Shown here one piece after another: positions 53,202 to 63,719 of a DNA stretch of 64,000 bases; position 1 is the first letter of the stretch, and the number at the start of each line of letters is the position of its first letter. Source of the stretch: Toxorhynchites rutilus septentrionalis (Eukaryota > Arthropoda > Insecta > Diptera > Culicidae); the NCBI RefSeq assembly GCF_029784135.1, contig NC_073746.1:8403380-8467379 (forward strand), given 5' to 3'. The notes under the pieces were generated by a model. That model worked only from the letters and a program-made list of their open reading frames with translations, was not told where the DNA came from and did no database searches. The position numbers and the translations under genes were made by a program.

Positions 53202-54040
53202 CAACATTTTCGAAGATGATAAATGAAAATCAAACTTTCCTATCAGTCGCTTCGCTACTTCGGCATTCGCCGTCAACATGACTTGAATTGACTAGAACTA
53301 GGGTTAAGAGCGAGGAGACTGATGAACTAATCTAGAAAATGGTTGTTCTAATTGACGCACAGGGGCTCCACACAAAGTAAGTACTATTTTAGAAGTTTAA
53401 TTTAGCTTCGGATGGACTTATAAGAATTGTCCGGCATTTCCCCGCGAAACTTGTTTAATGAAACTGTTCCTCAAAGTGTCTCTTATCACTCAGCACTTGA
53501 ATATTTCACCCGAAATCCCCCTCTTTGGATTTTTTTTTCAATATTAACCTGAAATGTTAATTAGTTAATTATTTGAAGTTGTGCCTTTCCATTAATAATG
53601 TGAATAATTTTTCGTGGATATGGCCTCCCAGTTATGTAAAAAAAATTTGTTCGATCATTTCAGAACAACTGGGCAACTCCCGTGAGGAATTCATTTTACG
53701 ACTTCGTTATAGGAAAAACAAATTTAACTAACATTTCGTCAACTTTGCAAGCGCTTCTACGAAAGAAAATTGGGATATTTGTTAGTAAATTAGTAGAGAA
53801 ATGGGTCTCTGCAAACAATATGGTGGACCGATTTTCAAATAAAGAGGATGCAAGGCTGATGTTAGAATTTGTAATTCCTTCAGAAACTGATAATTGTAGT
53901 ATTTTCTTATCATAAATGGTACTTTAAAAATATTTTATAGGTTACAATGTTTTTTATGCTATTTAGAGACTGCGGCACCGAGTAGTGAAAATGGTTCATC
54001 ACTAAGAGAGAGACCTGAAACAAAATTACGAAGAATGTAA
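53202..54040. other. Unassigned sequence
   Basis: One ORF of 77 codons (53682-53915) has no recognisable domain. No boundaries or RNA genes seen. Confidence 0.35.
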
Positions 54041-54051
54041 AAAAATGTAAA

Positions 54052-54264
54052 TTTTGAACTTTGCTCCAATGCCCCTCCCCCCTTTTGGTTTTTTTTTTTT
54101 GCGAAACAGAGTTGAAAAATGAACTCAGCGTATCCGAAAACATACACTTTGATTCCAAACACGATAAAAATTGAAAATGTTGAACTTTGCCCCCTTGCCC
54201 TTCACCCTTTTTGTTTCTTTGGTGAAACGGAGTTGAAAAATGAACTCAACGTATCCGAAAACCC
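54052..54264. repeat. Imperfect tandem duplication, two units of about 125 bp
   Basis: The units both contain TTGAACTTTGC, a C-rich block, GTTTCTTT or poly-T, GCGAAACAGAGTTGAAAAATG or a near copy, AACTCAGCGTATCCGAAAAC, with a few differences. The second unit starts near 54178. Confidence 0.8.
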
Positions 54265-54815
54265 CAGTCTACCAAAAATTGGATTTTTAGCTCCAAAATC
54301 AAAGTTTTGGCCGCCTAAATTTTCTCGGGGACCACTGTGTGACGTGACGAATGAATATAAATCTGCCTCTTCATTCAGCCTGATTTCAATCCACCACTAC
54401 TACTCCACCCTGATATGAATCTCGTTGCTCGCGTACACAATCTTAATTTAACGTCCATGTGAAGTGAAACGAAAACTTGATTTCTGATGCAAAATTGATG
54501 CATACGTGATACATGAGAGAGAGAGAAACGAAATCAGTCTGGGGGGAGTCACTTCAATATGCAATGAAGCCTATTTGACGGGAAAGATAGTCGAGTCGTA
54601 GAGGTAGATAGCAACTTAACGCCCGAATGACTGTTGGATCATGTTGACGGAGAAACTACCGGAAGAAGCAAAATATCCAATCGAATGTGAGGGCGGATTT
54701 CTTCATAGTCCCCTGATTGAATTTGATTTGCCGGGCCCTATTTGTCTCTTTCCCATCTTTCTGGCTATTTACTGATTCCGTTACGAAAGAAGCATTCATC
54801 TTTTGAAACCAAGAA
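54265..54815. other. Unassigned sequence
   Basis: No gene or repeat structure found between the tandem duplication and the pogo-like MITE. Confidence 0.35.
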
Positions 54816-54817
54816 TA

Positions 54818-55131
54818 CAGTAGAACCTCGGTTATTCGCGAATGCGAGTTCCCTAGTAAATCTATTAACCTTCCCGAAATTTGTCAATGAGTGGTAAAGT
54901 CATGCTTTTTTTGTATTAGTCATGGCTTTCACGTTATCTGATCACTGATGTACACGACCTTACAGATGGATAGTTCAATAATTTCTGTATTGATAGCTTT
55001 CATGCTAAAATATCATATTGTTTTCCTGTTTACAGCTCATTTTTAGCTATTTATTGCGTTATCGGATATTTTCGCTATACGTGATCTGGTGATCTAACCC
55101 TACTATTTGGCGGATAATCGGGGTTCTACTG
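54818..55131. mobile_element. pogo-like MITE, 314 bp
   Basis: The left end CAGTAGAACCTCGGTTATTCG and the complement of the right end CAGTAGAACCCCGATTATCCG match at 18 of 21 positions, with TA on both sides (54816-54817, 55132-55133). These are textbook pogo/Tigger-type termini. No coding frame is present. It differs from the MITE at 3884-4720. Confidence 0.88.
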
Positions 55132-55140
55132 TATACCCAG

Positions 55141-55625
55141 TCAATTTTTGACGCCCTGTTCGGAAGTGAAGCGTGTTCTACTTAAAGTGTTCAGCATCGA
55201 TCGAAACAAATGATAGTCGGAAAGGTCAAGGTCTGGGCTATAAGGCGAATGAACCAGAATTTCCCCTGAAGCTATTTTCCAAATAGTTTTAAACACAAAC
55301 AGCAAACTGAAGCCGAGCGTTGTCATGATGAAATATGATCGATTCGTGTCTGGTCGCATAATCTTGATATTTTTCGGCACAAGCTCACTTTAAACGGATC
55401 AATTGTTGCCTGTAGAAGTCTCCGTTGATCGTTCGATCAAGTTTCAGCAGCTCATAGTGTAGCACACCCTTTTGATCCCACCAAAAAAGGGAAATTACTT
55501 TTGCACAGTGGATATTCGACTTCGGTGTTTGTGTTCCTAGTTAGCCGGGCTTTTCATACGATCCTTTTCGTTTAGGGTTGTCGTACTGAATCCATTCTTC
55601 GTCTCCGAAACTCAACATTTTCAAC
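55141..55625 (-). pseudogene. mariner (DD34D) transposase relic, catalytic half
   Basis: On the minus strand, in shifting frames, it reads LSFGDEEWIQYDNPKRKRSY with the first aspartate, then WWDQKG, YELLKLDRTINGDFYRQQL, a degraded HDNAR block, and SPYSPDLDLSDYHLFRSM with the third aspartate. Several stops and shifts break it. Its right end is at about 55625. No terminal repeats were found. The pogo-like MITE is only 9 bp away. Confidence 0.8.
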
Positions 55626-55843
55626 GCAGTAAAAATTGATATTTAATTTTACAGACTCAACACTAAACTTATCACGGCGAGGTCAAATGACCCCATTAAA
55701 TGTTTTGTCGGAATTGCTTTAAAAATTTCATTATCACATCGTTATTTGTCTTTACTATTTTTCTCAAAACATATATCAGTTTGTATTTCAATATTTACTC
55801 TTTACCAAGATTTGCTAAATTATATATTTTCCGCTAGACAATA

Positions 55844-56488
55844 TACAGCCATCCCAAGCCAAACTGATATAGTGATTTTATTCTTTATCGCAAAACATTA
55901 AACCCGTATTTTTTAGGGTGGTCCGAAAAATCAAATTTTTTCCACTTATCTTGAAAATGACATTTTAAAAAAAAAATCATAACTTTTGAACCACTGAACC
56001 GATTTAGGTGATCGACATATCAAATTGAAGCCAATAAGCTATATATTGATATATGATCATATTTCAAAAACGAAAAAAATGACACCTTTGACATCGAGAT
56101 ATGTTATGTAAAAACTTCTCAGCTTTCAAGAACAAATATAAAAAAAGTATAGCGTACTCTAGTCCAAAGCCACGAAAACAATAAAAATGAATACAATCAA
56201 TATTTACGAAAATAAAATCCATTTCTTTTGTGAGTTCAAAATTTTTTTCAATAAAAGGCTAGCTCATTGGCTTCAATTTGATGTGTCGATCATCTAAATC
56301 GGTACAGTTATTCAAAAAAAAAAAAAGTTCAAAAGTTATGATTTTTTGAAAACAGTCACTTTCGGGAAAAAGTGAAAAAAAAAAGATTCTTCGAACCACG
56401 CTTAAATTGAGTTGGGATAAAGAACAAAATTACCACTTTTGACGAAAATCTGAGAACCACTATATCGGTTTGGCATGGAATAACTGTA
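55844..56488. mobile_element. MITE family M1, complete copy of about 645 bp
   Basis: The left end TACAGCCATCCCAAGCCAAAC and the complement of the right end TACAGTTATTCCATGCCAAAC are alike, and the similarity extends through GATATAGTG. The halves are mirror images: both contain TCATAACTTTTGAACCACTG-type and CGATCATCTAAATCGGT-type blocks facing each other around about 56170. It has no coding frame. TA at each end fits a Tc1/mariner- or pogo-type element. Confidence 0.78.
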
Positions 56489-56525
56489 TGTAAGGGTGCC
56501 AATGAAAATGGTATTTCAAAAAGTT

Positions 56526-56801
56526 CTCCTTCTTCTTCAATGGCACTAACGTTCCTCGAGGAACTTCGCCGTCTCAACGTAGTATTACTTGAGTCATTTT
56601 TATTAGTACTTAGTTGAGATTTCTATGCCAAATAACACGCCTTGAATGCATTCTGAGTGGCAAGCTCTAGAATACGCGTGATCACAGTGCAAGTCGGAGG
56701 AAATTTTTTTGACGAAAAATTCCCCCGACCAGAACGGGAATCGAGCCCGAACACCCGGCATGTTAGTTATGACGCTAACCACTCGGCCACGGGTGCACCT
56801 A
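56526..56801 (-). mobile_element. Feilai-like tRNA-derived SINE with 13-bp target duplication
   Basis: ATTTCAAAAAGTT flanks it exactly (56513-56525, 56802-56814). On the minus strand it begins with a tRNA-like head, box A TGGCCGAGTGGTTA and box B GGCTCGATTCC 40 nt later, then a CGGAGGAAATT linker, a body with GGCATAGAAATCTCAACTAA, and ends CCATTGAAGAAGAAGGAG. This agrees with my memory of the Feilai-type SINE of Aedes. It is 276 bp. The head folds like a tRNA but the 3' end is not a tRNA terminus, so it is not a tRNA gene. Confidence 0.88.
56728..56798 (-). promoter_or_regulatory. Polymerase III internal promoter (tRNA-like head of the SINE)
   Basis: Box A TGGCCGAGTGGTTA and box B GGCTCGATTCC are both close to consensus, with TAGCGTCATAACTAACATGC between. 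An automatic tRNA scan could call a false tRNA here. Confidence 0.8.
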
Positions 56802-56814
56802 ATTTCAAAAAGTT

Positions 56815-57570
56815 ACCCCATAAATAATGTTCACCACCTCGAAAAAAAACCCTATGCAAAATATCAGCTCAATTACTACAGAATTCGAGTTCTGCTCTCG
56901 TTATTATTGATTGTATTTGTTTTATTGTTGTCATAGTCTCGGGACCAAAGGCGCTATATTTTTTTTATATTTTTTCTGGAAAGCTGAGAATTTTCACATA
57001 ACATATGTCGAAACCAGAGATGCGTAATTATAAACCAGAGATTCGTAATTATTGATTGTATTAGTTTTTTATAGTTTACATGGTTTCGGGACCAAGGGCT
57101 GTGCTGTATTTTTTTATATTTTTTCTTGAAAGCTGAGGTGTTTTTACATAACATATCCAAAAAATTAGAGATGTGTTATTTTTCGTTTTTAAATTATGAT
57201 TTTTCGAAGTTAACACGTTTTCAGTCTTCGTTCAATATTTCTATGCGACTAGACTGGATGTATGCGACTAGAATTCCATTAATTGGCAAATGAGTCACTT
57301 TTTCAAAAAAGGCTAGCTAATTGGCTTTAATTTGATATATCGATCATCTGAATCAGTGTAGTAGTTCAAATGTTATGAATTTTTGAAAAAAAAATCATGT
57401 TTGGAAAAAAGAGGAAAAAGTTGATTTTTCGGACAACCCTAAAATGGAAATGGCCACCCTACTGAAAAAATAAAAAATACGGATCTAATGTTTTACGATA
57501 AAGAACAAAAGTACCACTTTTCACGAAAATCTGTGAACCACTCTTTGGTTTGACATGGAATGGCTGATAG
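56815..57570. repeat. MITE family M1, rearranged second copy with internal tandem duplication
   Basis: The right half (57300-57570) matches the M1 right half: CGATCATCTGAATCAGTGTA, TTCGGACAACCCT and CTTTGGTTTGACATGGAAT. The left part holds two similar segments (about 56895-57040 and 57049-57180), each with ATTGATTGTATT, TCGGGACCAA, TATATTTTTTC and GAAAGCTGAG, which match the interior of the complete copy in inverse orientation. The left terminus is missing. Confidence 0.7.
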
Positions 57571-59383
57571 TTTATATCGAACACAGAATACACATGAATA
57601 ACGAATATCATTTGTAGATATTCCTAACAAAAAGAAGAAGAAATATGAGGAGAATGCTGTATACCACAAACTATGAAGCCAATGTGTCTGATAAGCCTTG
57701 TGTGGTTCAGATAAAATCAACTGTGACGAATTTACAGTAACGTGAATTCATTAACTTCAATCGTCCGAATTAGTTAATAGAGATCATGTGACCTTGAAAT
57801 AAATTCTTTTATGAGAATATTCCACTTCAATAAACCACTTCTAGCGATATCTTCAATCTTGCATTTTGATGCTCCTTTCGTGCTGGTAAAAAAAATAATC
57901 TGACACGATCCGTGCAAGTGCACTTCCACTCTACTTATCTGTTTATTTGCTGTGCGACAATCTTCAACCAGCTAATGCACACCCAAGTATTCCTTGAAAT
58001 ATCTGCAAAGCAAATAATAATCAAAACTGCATAGATGAGCTGGTGGTACATTTGAATAACGGGGTGTGGGGATGGAAAACCATAAGCCAGAAGGTTGCAC
58101 GGGAAAAAGGACACTGTTGTTTCGTTCTGTACACCATATTGCTGCATATTGTGCACGTGATAAAATAGGAACGAGATATGTGCATCCAAATACGTCCATC
58201 AGGGAAATCATCCGGTTTCATGAACAAGTGTGAACACAATAATACCCATGAATTTAAATAAAAAAGATGACTGATGTACTGATGTACTTTTATCGTGCAC
58301 ATTTTCGATGCCTTGGATTGAGGACTTAGAACTCGTTTGACATCCTGGTCGGTAAATAGTGAAGGATGTGTACTCAGCAAATACTACGTGCAAACAGCAA
58401 ATAAGAAGAAAAAAGGGTTGGAAACAAACCAGGTCAAGCGGCTTTTAAGTCAACGGCAGCAGCTACATTACCAGAAGGAGGAGGAAAAGAACTTTTACTT
58501 TGTTGTGAATACGTGAAAACGGTAAATAGCGGTTCGGTTGCGTAGTAATTTAAGTAGTAATGTATAGTTGATATCGTTGCGTTGAGTATTGTGGCAGAAC
58601 TAATTTTGTTATTTTCGAGCACCATCGATTCTGGGTACAGAATCAAATGTACCTCGAAACATCACTCGTTTGAAGCTAAACTTCAACGCATCTGTAGGAT
58701 CCTTCAGTTGTTGATAACCGCAGAGAGCAGAATGATACTACATCCCAAAATACAGCACCAAAAAGTTGTATAGAGCTATCCGGCGAAACACAAACTATCC
58801 TTGTTGAATTAAATTTAAATAAAGCATTGCATAAATGTCAAGAGCATGTCATTGACTTCCACCATTGCAATTTCGATTGTGGTGCATAAAGCGTGGCTAT
58901 TGTTGACGAAATTGGATCATGGTTCGATAGTTTTGTTTTGAGTATCAACTAGGAGAAGATTCTATGTGAAGTACTAATTTTTGTAGTGGATTTGATACGG
59001 CTCTATTCTGCCGTTCTACGCATAGTTGTCCCATATTTCGAAATTAGCAACTGAGAAAAACGCAATAAAAGTTTTCTAGCATATTTGTCTACCAGAAGCT
59101 TTAAGCATTTCAGTTTGGCTATACCCCGGTTTTTTTTATAATCCGTAAACTATTGTTCAATAAATGTGAAGAGATTCCCTCAGTTGAATCAATCAAGCTT
59201 GATTACAGTTCAAAAATACATGGTGGGACAGCTACGCCTAGAATAACAACATGGGACTGTTGAACTTGATGTTTTTTTTTTTGAAATACTGGGAACAAAC
59301 AATAAGATTTTTCGTGTTTTCCCGAAAGATTATGCGTGAAACATCGTTTTATGAAGAAGGGAAGAAGTGATCTACAACACCTT
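57571..59383. other. Unassigned non-coding stretch
   Basis: Overlapping short ORFs occur near 57935-58393 on the minus strand, with no domain. I see no terminal repeats, RNA gene or LINE motif. Confidence 0.35.
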
Positions 59384-59387
59384 TATC

Positions 59388-59464
<77 letters not shown>

Positions 59465-59493
59465 GGATTTCTGTCTGTCTGTCTGTCTGTCTG
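59384..59493. repeat. (TA)n microsatellite followed by (CTGT)n
   Basis: About 78 bp of TA end at about 59462, followed by CTGT repeats at 59471-59493. This pairing of TA and CTGT marks the edge of the tandem-unit element that follows. Confidence 0.9.
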
Positions 59494-59870
59494 ATTCTTA
59501 TGGACTCGGAAACTACTGAACCGATCAACATGAAAATTGGTATGTAGGGGTTTTTGGGGCCGGGGAAGGTTTTCGTGATAGTTTGAGACCCCTCCCCCCT
59601 CTCTAAGGGGGGGCTACCATACAAGTAAAACTCAAATTTCTTCATTACTCGAGAATTATTCAAGCAAATGAATCCAAATTAGGCATATTGTGGTTTTAGG
59701 ATACAATAAATGTTTCTATAGTAGTTAGACACTCAACCTCCCTCTATAAAGGGGGGCTGCCATACAAATTAAACACAAATTTCTACATTACTCGGGAATT
59801 AATCAAAAAACTGAAACCAAATTAGGCATATTGAGGTTTTAGGGTGCAATACATAGTCAATAAAAATATA
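59494..59870. repeat. Insect dispersed repeat with two tandem units of about 150 bp
   Basis: Each unit has a run of C and G (CCCCCCTCTCTAAGGGGGGG near 59587; CCTCTATAAAGGGGGG near 59740), then CTACCATACAA or CTGCCATACAA, ATTTCTTCATTACTCG or its near copy, and AAATTAGGCATATTG. The CCTC...GGGG blocks would form hairpins. The lead-in ACTACTGAACCGATCAACAT is common at the ends of insect TA-associated repeats. The class is not certain. Confidence 0.7.
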
Positions 59871-60632
59871 GAAAAAATGTGTTCGTGTACAGTGAATCAG
59901 AAGTGTACAACGAGGACGCTGGGAAACATTCTATTTTAATTTTACACACATGGAAAATGAAAAAAAAAATTTTTTTAAATCAGCCGCTTAATGCATGCTA
60001 GTCTCATGTTTCAACCACTCAGCTATCCAACACAGCAGTGGAACTCCAAACAATTCACTGACTGAAAAGTGTCCACATTTTCACCGCTTGTTTACGTGAA
60101 GAATATATTTTTTTCAAGCACACTTGATTTTAGAGTGTATGGATTTTAGCTGCCTTGACGCAAGGTTTTTAATGAAGAATGATAAGATGGGAAGGTTTAT
60201 ATAAACATGTTTATACATAACATAAGATACATAAGTTTATTCAAATATTAATATTGCCCTTCTTTAACCATCCAGTGAAATTTTATCAAAATTTGAAAGA
60301 GAAATTAAAAAAGAAATGTTTTTTTTTCAATATTTTTTTGGGATGGTTATTAAAAATCCATGATTACCTTTGCTATATTATTTACCCCCCCCCCCATTAT
60401 TTGTTAATTTTTCCTGCTTTTCGTTCTTTGACCTATCATTTTGACAATTTAATTTGAGAGGTTCAAAATTGCAACAAGATAGACATTTGGTGTGAAAGAG
60501 CGAATTGCGAAAAAAAATTTCTAAGCTTTATAATTAAAGTTTTTCTGTAGTATTTAATTTCTGAGTTTGTTAGGATGACCGATTGAATTTGATTCATAGA
60601 AGAATAAGATTTCATTTGAATGTCGATTTTTG
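59871..60632. other. Unassigned AT-rich sequence
   Basis: No gene or repeat found. A C run (CCCCCCCCCC) lies near 60388. Confidence 0.35.
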
Positions 60633-60645
60633 AAATCGACTCAAT

Positions 60646-61133
60646 TTTTTTTTATCCCATTTATTTATTTAAGGCTCATTAGCATTTTAGCTGTAACAGA
60701 GCCGAATTTTAATCATGTACATGTCACATGGTTATCATATCTATAATTAGCACATTACACAGTTGCCATTCGCCAGTATTTCTTCTATACCATTACACAT
60801 ATGGTACATTCACACAGTTAGCCATTTAGGCGTAAGAGTATTCTTTCTGTTCTTCCATTATCCAGTTGGACCACCGGACAGCGGAGACAGTTGATTCATC
60901 ATTGTTGAGTTATTTATAGAACAGCAGCCCGATGTGTCTTGCAGAGCAGAGCAGTTGTATGGATGAATCGATCTTATTTCGACCGTGGATCGATCTCCAT
61001 CGCTGATGATTGTTGCGTGGACGTAGCTATTCTGTAACAACACAAAGATGGTCAATGAGGGCCCTGAGTTTTGAACTCACGATCGATCGCTTACTAAGCG
61101 AACGCGCAACCAATGTGGCTACGGAGACCCCCT
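60646..61133 (-). mobile_element. tRNA-derived SINE, copy 2
   Basis: AAATCGACTCAAT is repeated exactly at 60633-60645 and 61134-61146. On the minus strand the head reads GGGGGTCTCCGTAGCCACAT with a box B-like GTGAGTTCAAAACTC. The body matches 39506-40003 along its length, with scattered substitutions and short indels. The T-rich plus-strand edge at 60646-60654 is the A tail of the SINE. Confidence 0.9.
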
Positions 61134-61365
61134 AAATCGACTCAATGGTTGAAAAGCTATGATGTTTTGGAAGAAATCTTACATACTCAATCAGCAAAAG
61201 GTCCCTGTGACATGTGCTGTACGTCGTCTCCATTCTCATGAATTTAATATTTTTTTCTAATTCTTAACTTTCAAACTTATTTCAAGGATTAACATATCAT
61301 ATCTTTCTATTAATCCGCAAACATGCCTAGTAGTAACTTAAAAAAAACCAAACTCATAAACGACA

Positions 61366-63463
61366 AAAATAGTCTTCGTAGGATCAAACGAATCCGACCT
61401 GCAAGGACCCTTACAAGATACTTTGAACAATTTTTCAACCTGGGCCATTAGGCTAGGGATCGAATTCTCCACGGAGAAAACAGAGATGGTGGTTTTTTCT
61501 AGGAAGCATAGACCAGCAAAACCAAAGCTTCAACTTTTGGGTAAACCGATCACTCATGCTATGTCATTCAAGTATCTTGGGGTCTGGTTCGACTCCAAAT
61601 GTACTTGGGGGGCCCATATTAGGTATCTGAGTAAAACATGTCAACAAAGAATAAATTTTCTCCGTACAATTACCGGCACCTGGTGGGGAGCCCATCCCGA
61701 AGATCTTATAATGTTGTATCGAACAACTATTCTCTCAGTGATGGAGTATGGCAGTTTCTGTTTTCAATCAGCTGCCAAAACACACCTCATTAAACTCCAG
61801 CGAATTCAGTATCTTTGTCTCCGTATTGCGTTGGGATGTATGCCCTCAACGCATACCATGAGCCTCGAGGTTTTGGCAGGCGTACTCCCACTAAAAGATC
61901 GCTTCAATTTATTATCTCTTCGGTTCTTCATCCGGTGTAAGCTTATGAACCCATTGGTGATCGGAAATTTTGAGCAGCTGATCGGGCTAAATTTTCATTC
62001 TGGATTCATGACTTCATATCATGAATTCATCTCCATGCAGGTTGATCCTTCTTCGTATATTCCCAACCGTGTTTGTTTTCCTGACTACATCAATTCCTCT
62101 GTACATTTTGATCTGTTCATGAAGGAGAAAATCCATGGAATTCCAGATTATCATCGATCGGGGATCGTTCCTACGATCTTCAATGCAAAGTATGGGCGTA
62201 TCAATTGTGATAATATGTACTTTACTGATGGGTCCTCTATGACTGAGTCCACAGGATTTGGAGTGTTGAACGAATTTTTTAGCACCTCCCACAGTCTTCA
62301 GAATCATTGCTTAGTGTATATTGCTGAATTGGCAGCAATACACTGGGCGCTGGACAGCGTCGCCTCACGACCTGTTGAACACTATTACATTGTAACGGAT
62401 AGTCTTAGCTCTGTCGAAGCTATCCGTTCAGTGAGGCCGGAAAAGCACTCGCCGTACTTCCTTGAGAGAATACGAGAAATTTTGAGTGCTTTATCCAGAC
62501 GCTGTTATGTCATAACCTTTGTCTGGGTCCCTTCACATTGCTCAATTCCGGGTAATGAGAGGGCTGACTCATTAGCAAAGGTAGGTGCAATTGAAGGCGA
62601 TATTTATCAGCCTCAAATCGCCTTCAATGAATTTTACTCTTTAGTCCTTAAAAATACAATCGCTAACTGGCAACGCAAATGGAACGAAGATGAATTGGGC
62701 CGGTGGCTCCACTCAATTATCCCTAAGGTTAGCCTCAAACCATGGTTCAAAAGTCTGGACTTGAGTCGGGACTTTATTCGAACCTTCTCCCGACTCATGT
62801 CCAATCATTGTTCGTTAGACGCGCTACTTTTTCATTTCAATCTTGCCGACAGCAATCTCTGCGTTTGTGGCCATGGTTACCACGACATCGAACACGTTGT
62901 TTGGTCGTGCGAGTTGTATCTTGTCGCCAGATCGAATTTAGAAAACCTTCGGGCTCGAGGAAAGCAACCCAATGTGCCGGTGAGAGATGTGTTGGCTCGG
63001 CTAGATCATGATTATATGTCCCAAATATATGTTTTCCTTAAAGCTATCGATCTTCGAGTGTGATGTTCTTACATCCTTTACCCCTCCTTTTCGTCCTTCG
63101 CGAACTATCGGTTCCCTTCCTACTAACATTAGAATAAGTTAAATTGTGAATTCATATTAGATGTAAGGATAGTTTTAAGAATTGAGTGTGAAGTGTGAGT
63201 GTGAGTGTGAATGAGAATGTGAATGTAAATGCGAGTGTGAGTGTGAACATTGCTACAATATCCTTACATCCCATCCTTTTCCCAATCAAAGTGTGTCACC
63301 CTTCTAAACTCGAGTCGACCTCGAGTAATCGGTTTCCTATTTTATTAACCATAGAATTAAGGAAACATGTTAATATTTTATAGTAAAAATATATTTAAGA
63401 GCGTGGCTCCTTTAAACCTATGTAACTGAGCCTGTAAAAATAAACGGATTAATAAAAAAAAGA
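61366..63463 (+). mobile_element. 5'-truncated I-clade LINE with open RNase H frame
   Basis: It begins within the RT, in codons VFVGSNESDLQG just after the YADD region, and runs to the 3' UTR and the tail AATAAACGGATTAATAAAAA near 63463. The 3' end carries GGCTCCTTTAAACC...AACTGAGCC, a short hairpin. GTGAGTGTGA repeats occur in the 3' UTR at 63196-63245. No clear target duplication was found. Closely related to 40099-43824 and 4979-5365. Confidence 0.88.
61423..63063 (+). CDS. Partial LINE ORF2: RT thumb, RNase H and zinc-like C-terminus
   Basis: The open frame extends upstream of the listed ATG by at least 18 codons. The RT end has STEKTEMVVFSRKHRP and MSFKYLGVWFDSKCTWGAHI. RNase H has D269 (YFTDGSS), E302 (IAELAAI), D326 (VTDSLSS) and D382 (NERADSL), the complete DEDD set. 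The C-terminal motif CVCGHGYHDIEHVVWSC near residue 486 is intact. The stop is TGA 63061-63063. No frameshift was seen in 546 codons, so the copy is young. It shows what the broken copies have lost. Confidence 0.87.
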   Translation: MNNFSTWAIRLGIEFSTEKTEMVVFSRKHRPAKPKLQLLGKPITHAMSFKYLGVWFDSKCTWGAHIRYLSKTCQQRINFLRTITGTWWGAHPEDLIMLYRTTILSVMEYGSFCFQSAAKTHLIKLQRIQYLCLRIALGCMPSTHTMSLEVLAGVLPLKDRFNLLSLRFFIRCKLMNPLVIGNFEQLIGLNFHSGFMTSYHEFISMQVDPSSYIPNRVCFPDYINSSVHFDLFMKEKIHGIPDYHRSGIVPTIFNAKYGRINCDNMYFTDGSSMTESTGFGVLNEFFSTSHSLQNHCLVYIAELAAIHWALDSVASRPVEHYYIVTDSLSSVEAIRSVRPEKHSPYFLERIREILSALSRRCYVITFVWVPSHCSIPGNERADSLAKVGAIEGDIYQPQIAFNEFYSLVLKNTIANWQRKWNEDELGRWLHSIIPKVSLKPWFKSLDLSRDFIRTFSRLMSNHCSLDALLFHFNLADSNLCVCGHGYHDIEHVVWSCELYLVARSNLENLRARGKQPNVPVRDVLARLDHDYMSQIYVFLKAIDLRV

Positions 63464-63719
63464 GTCTTCGATTGTATATTTTTTATATATTTTTTACAGT
63501 TTTACAGTACACATTTGCTTATTGACGATTTTTTAGCTGGAGTGCTTTTTAATTGGCGGTTCGCTAGTTGGAACACGTGCCAATCAAAAAGCAGTCATCC
63601 GTTATAATTGTTTGTCAGTTTTACTCTGTTGTTCCAATGCCATTTTTATTGAACGGTCTTCGAATGGTACACTCAAAAAATTAAGGTACAGTATTGCAAA
63701 AGTTTTTAGTTTTGCAGTT
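63464..63719. other. Unassigned short stretch
   Basis: AT-rich, no feature found. Confidence 0.35.

Noticed and set aside
56728..56801. A tRNA gene on the minus strand
   Set aside because: Box A and box B are good, but the sequence continues as a SINE body with its own A/GAA-rich tail and a 13-bp target duplication, so it is the head of a tRNA-derived SINE.
57935..58393. Overlapping minus-strand ORFs with apparent membrane segments
   Set aside because: Three frames overlap and none has a domain or start context; the hydrophobicity reflects AT-rich codons.
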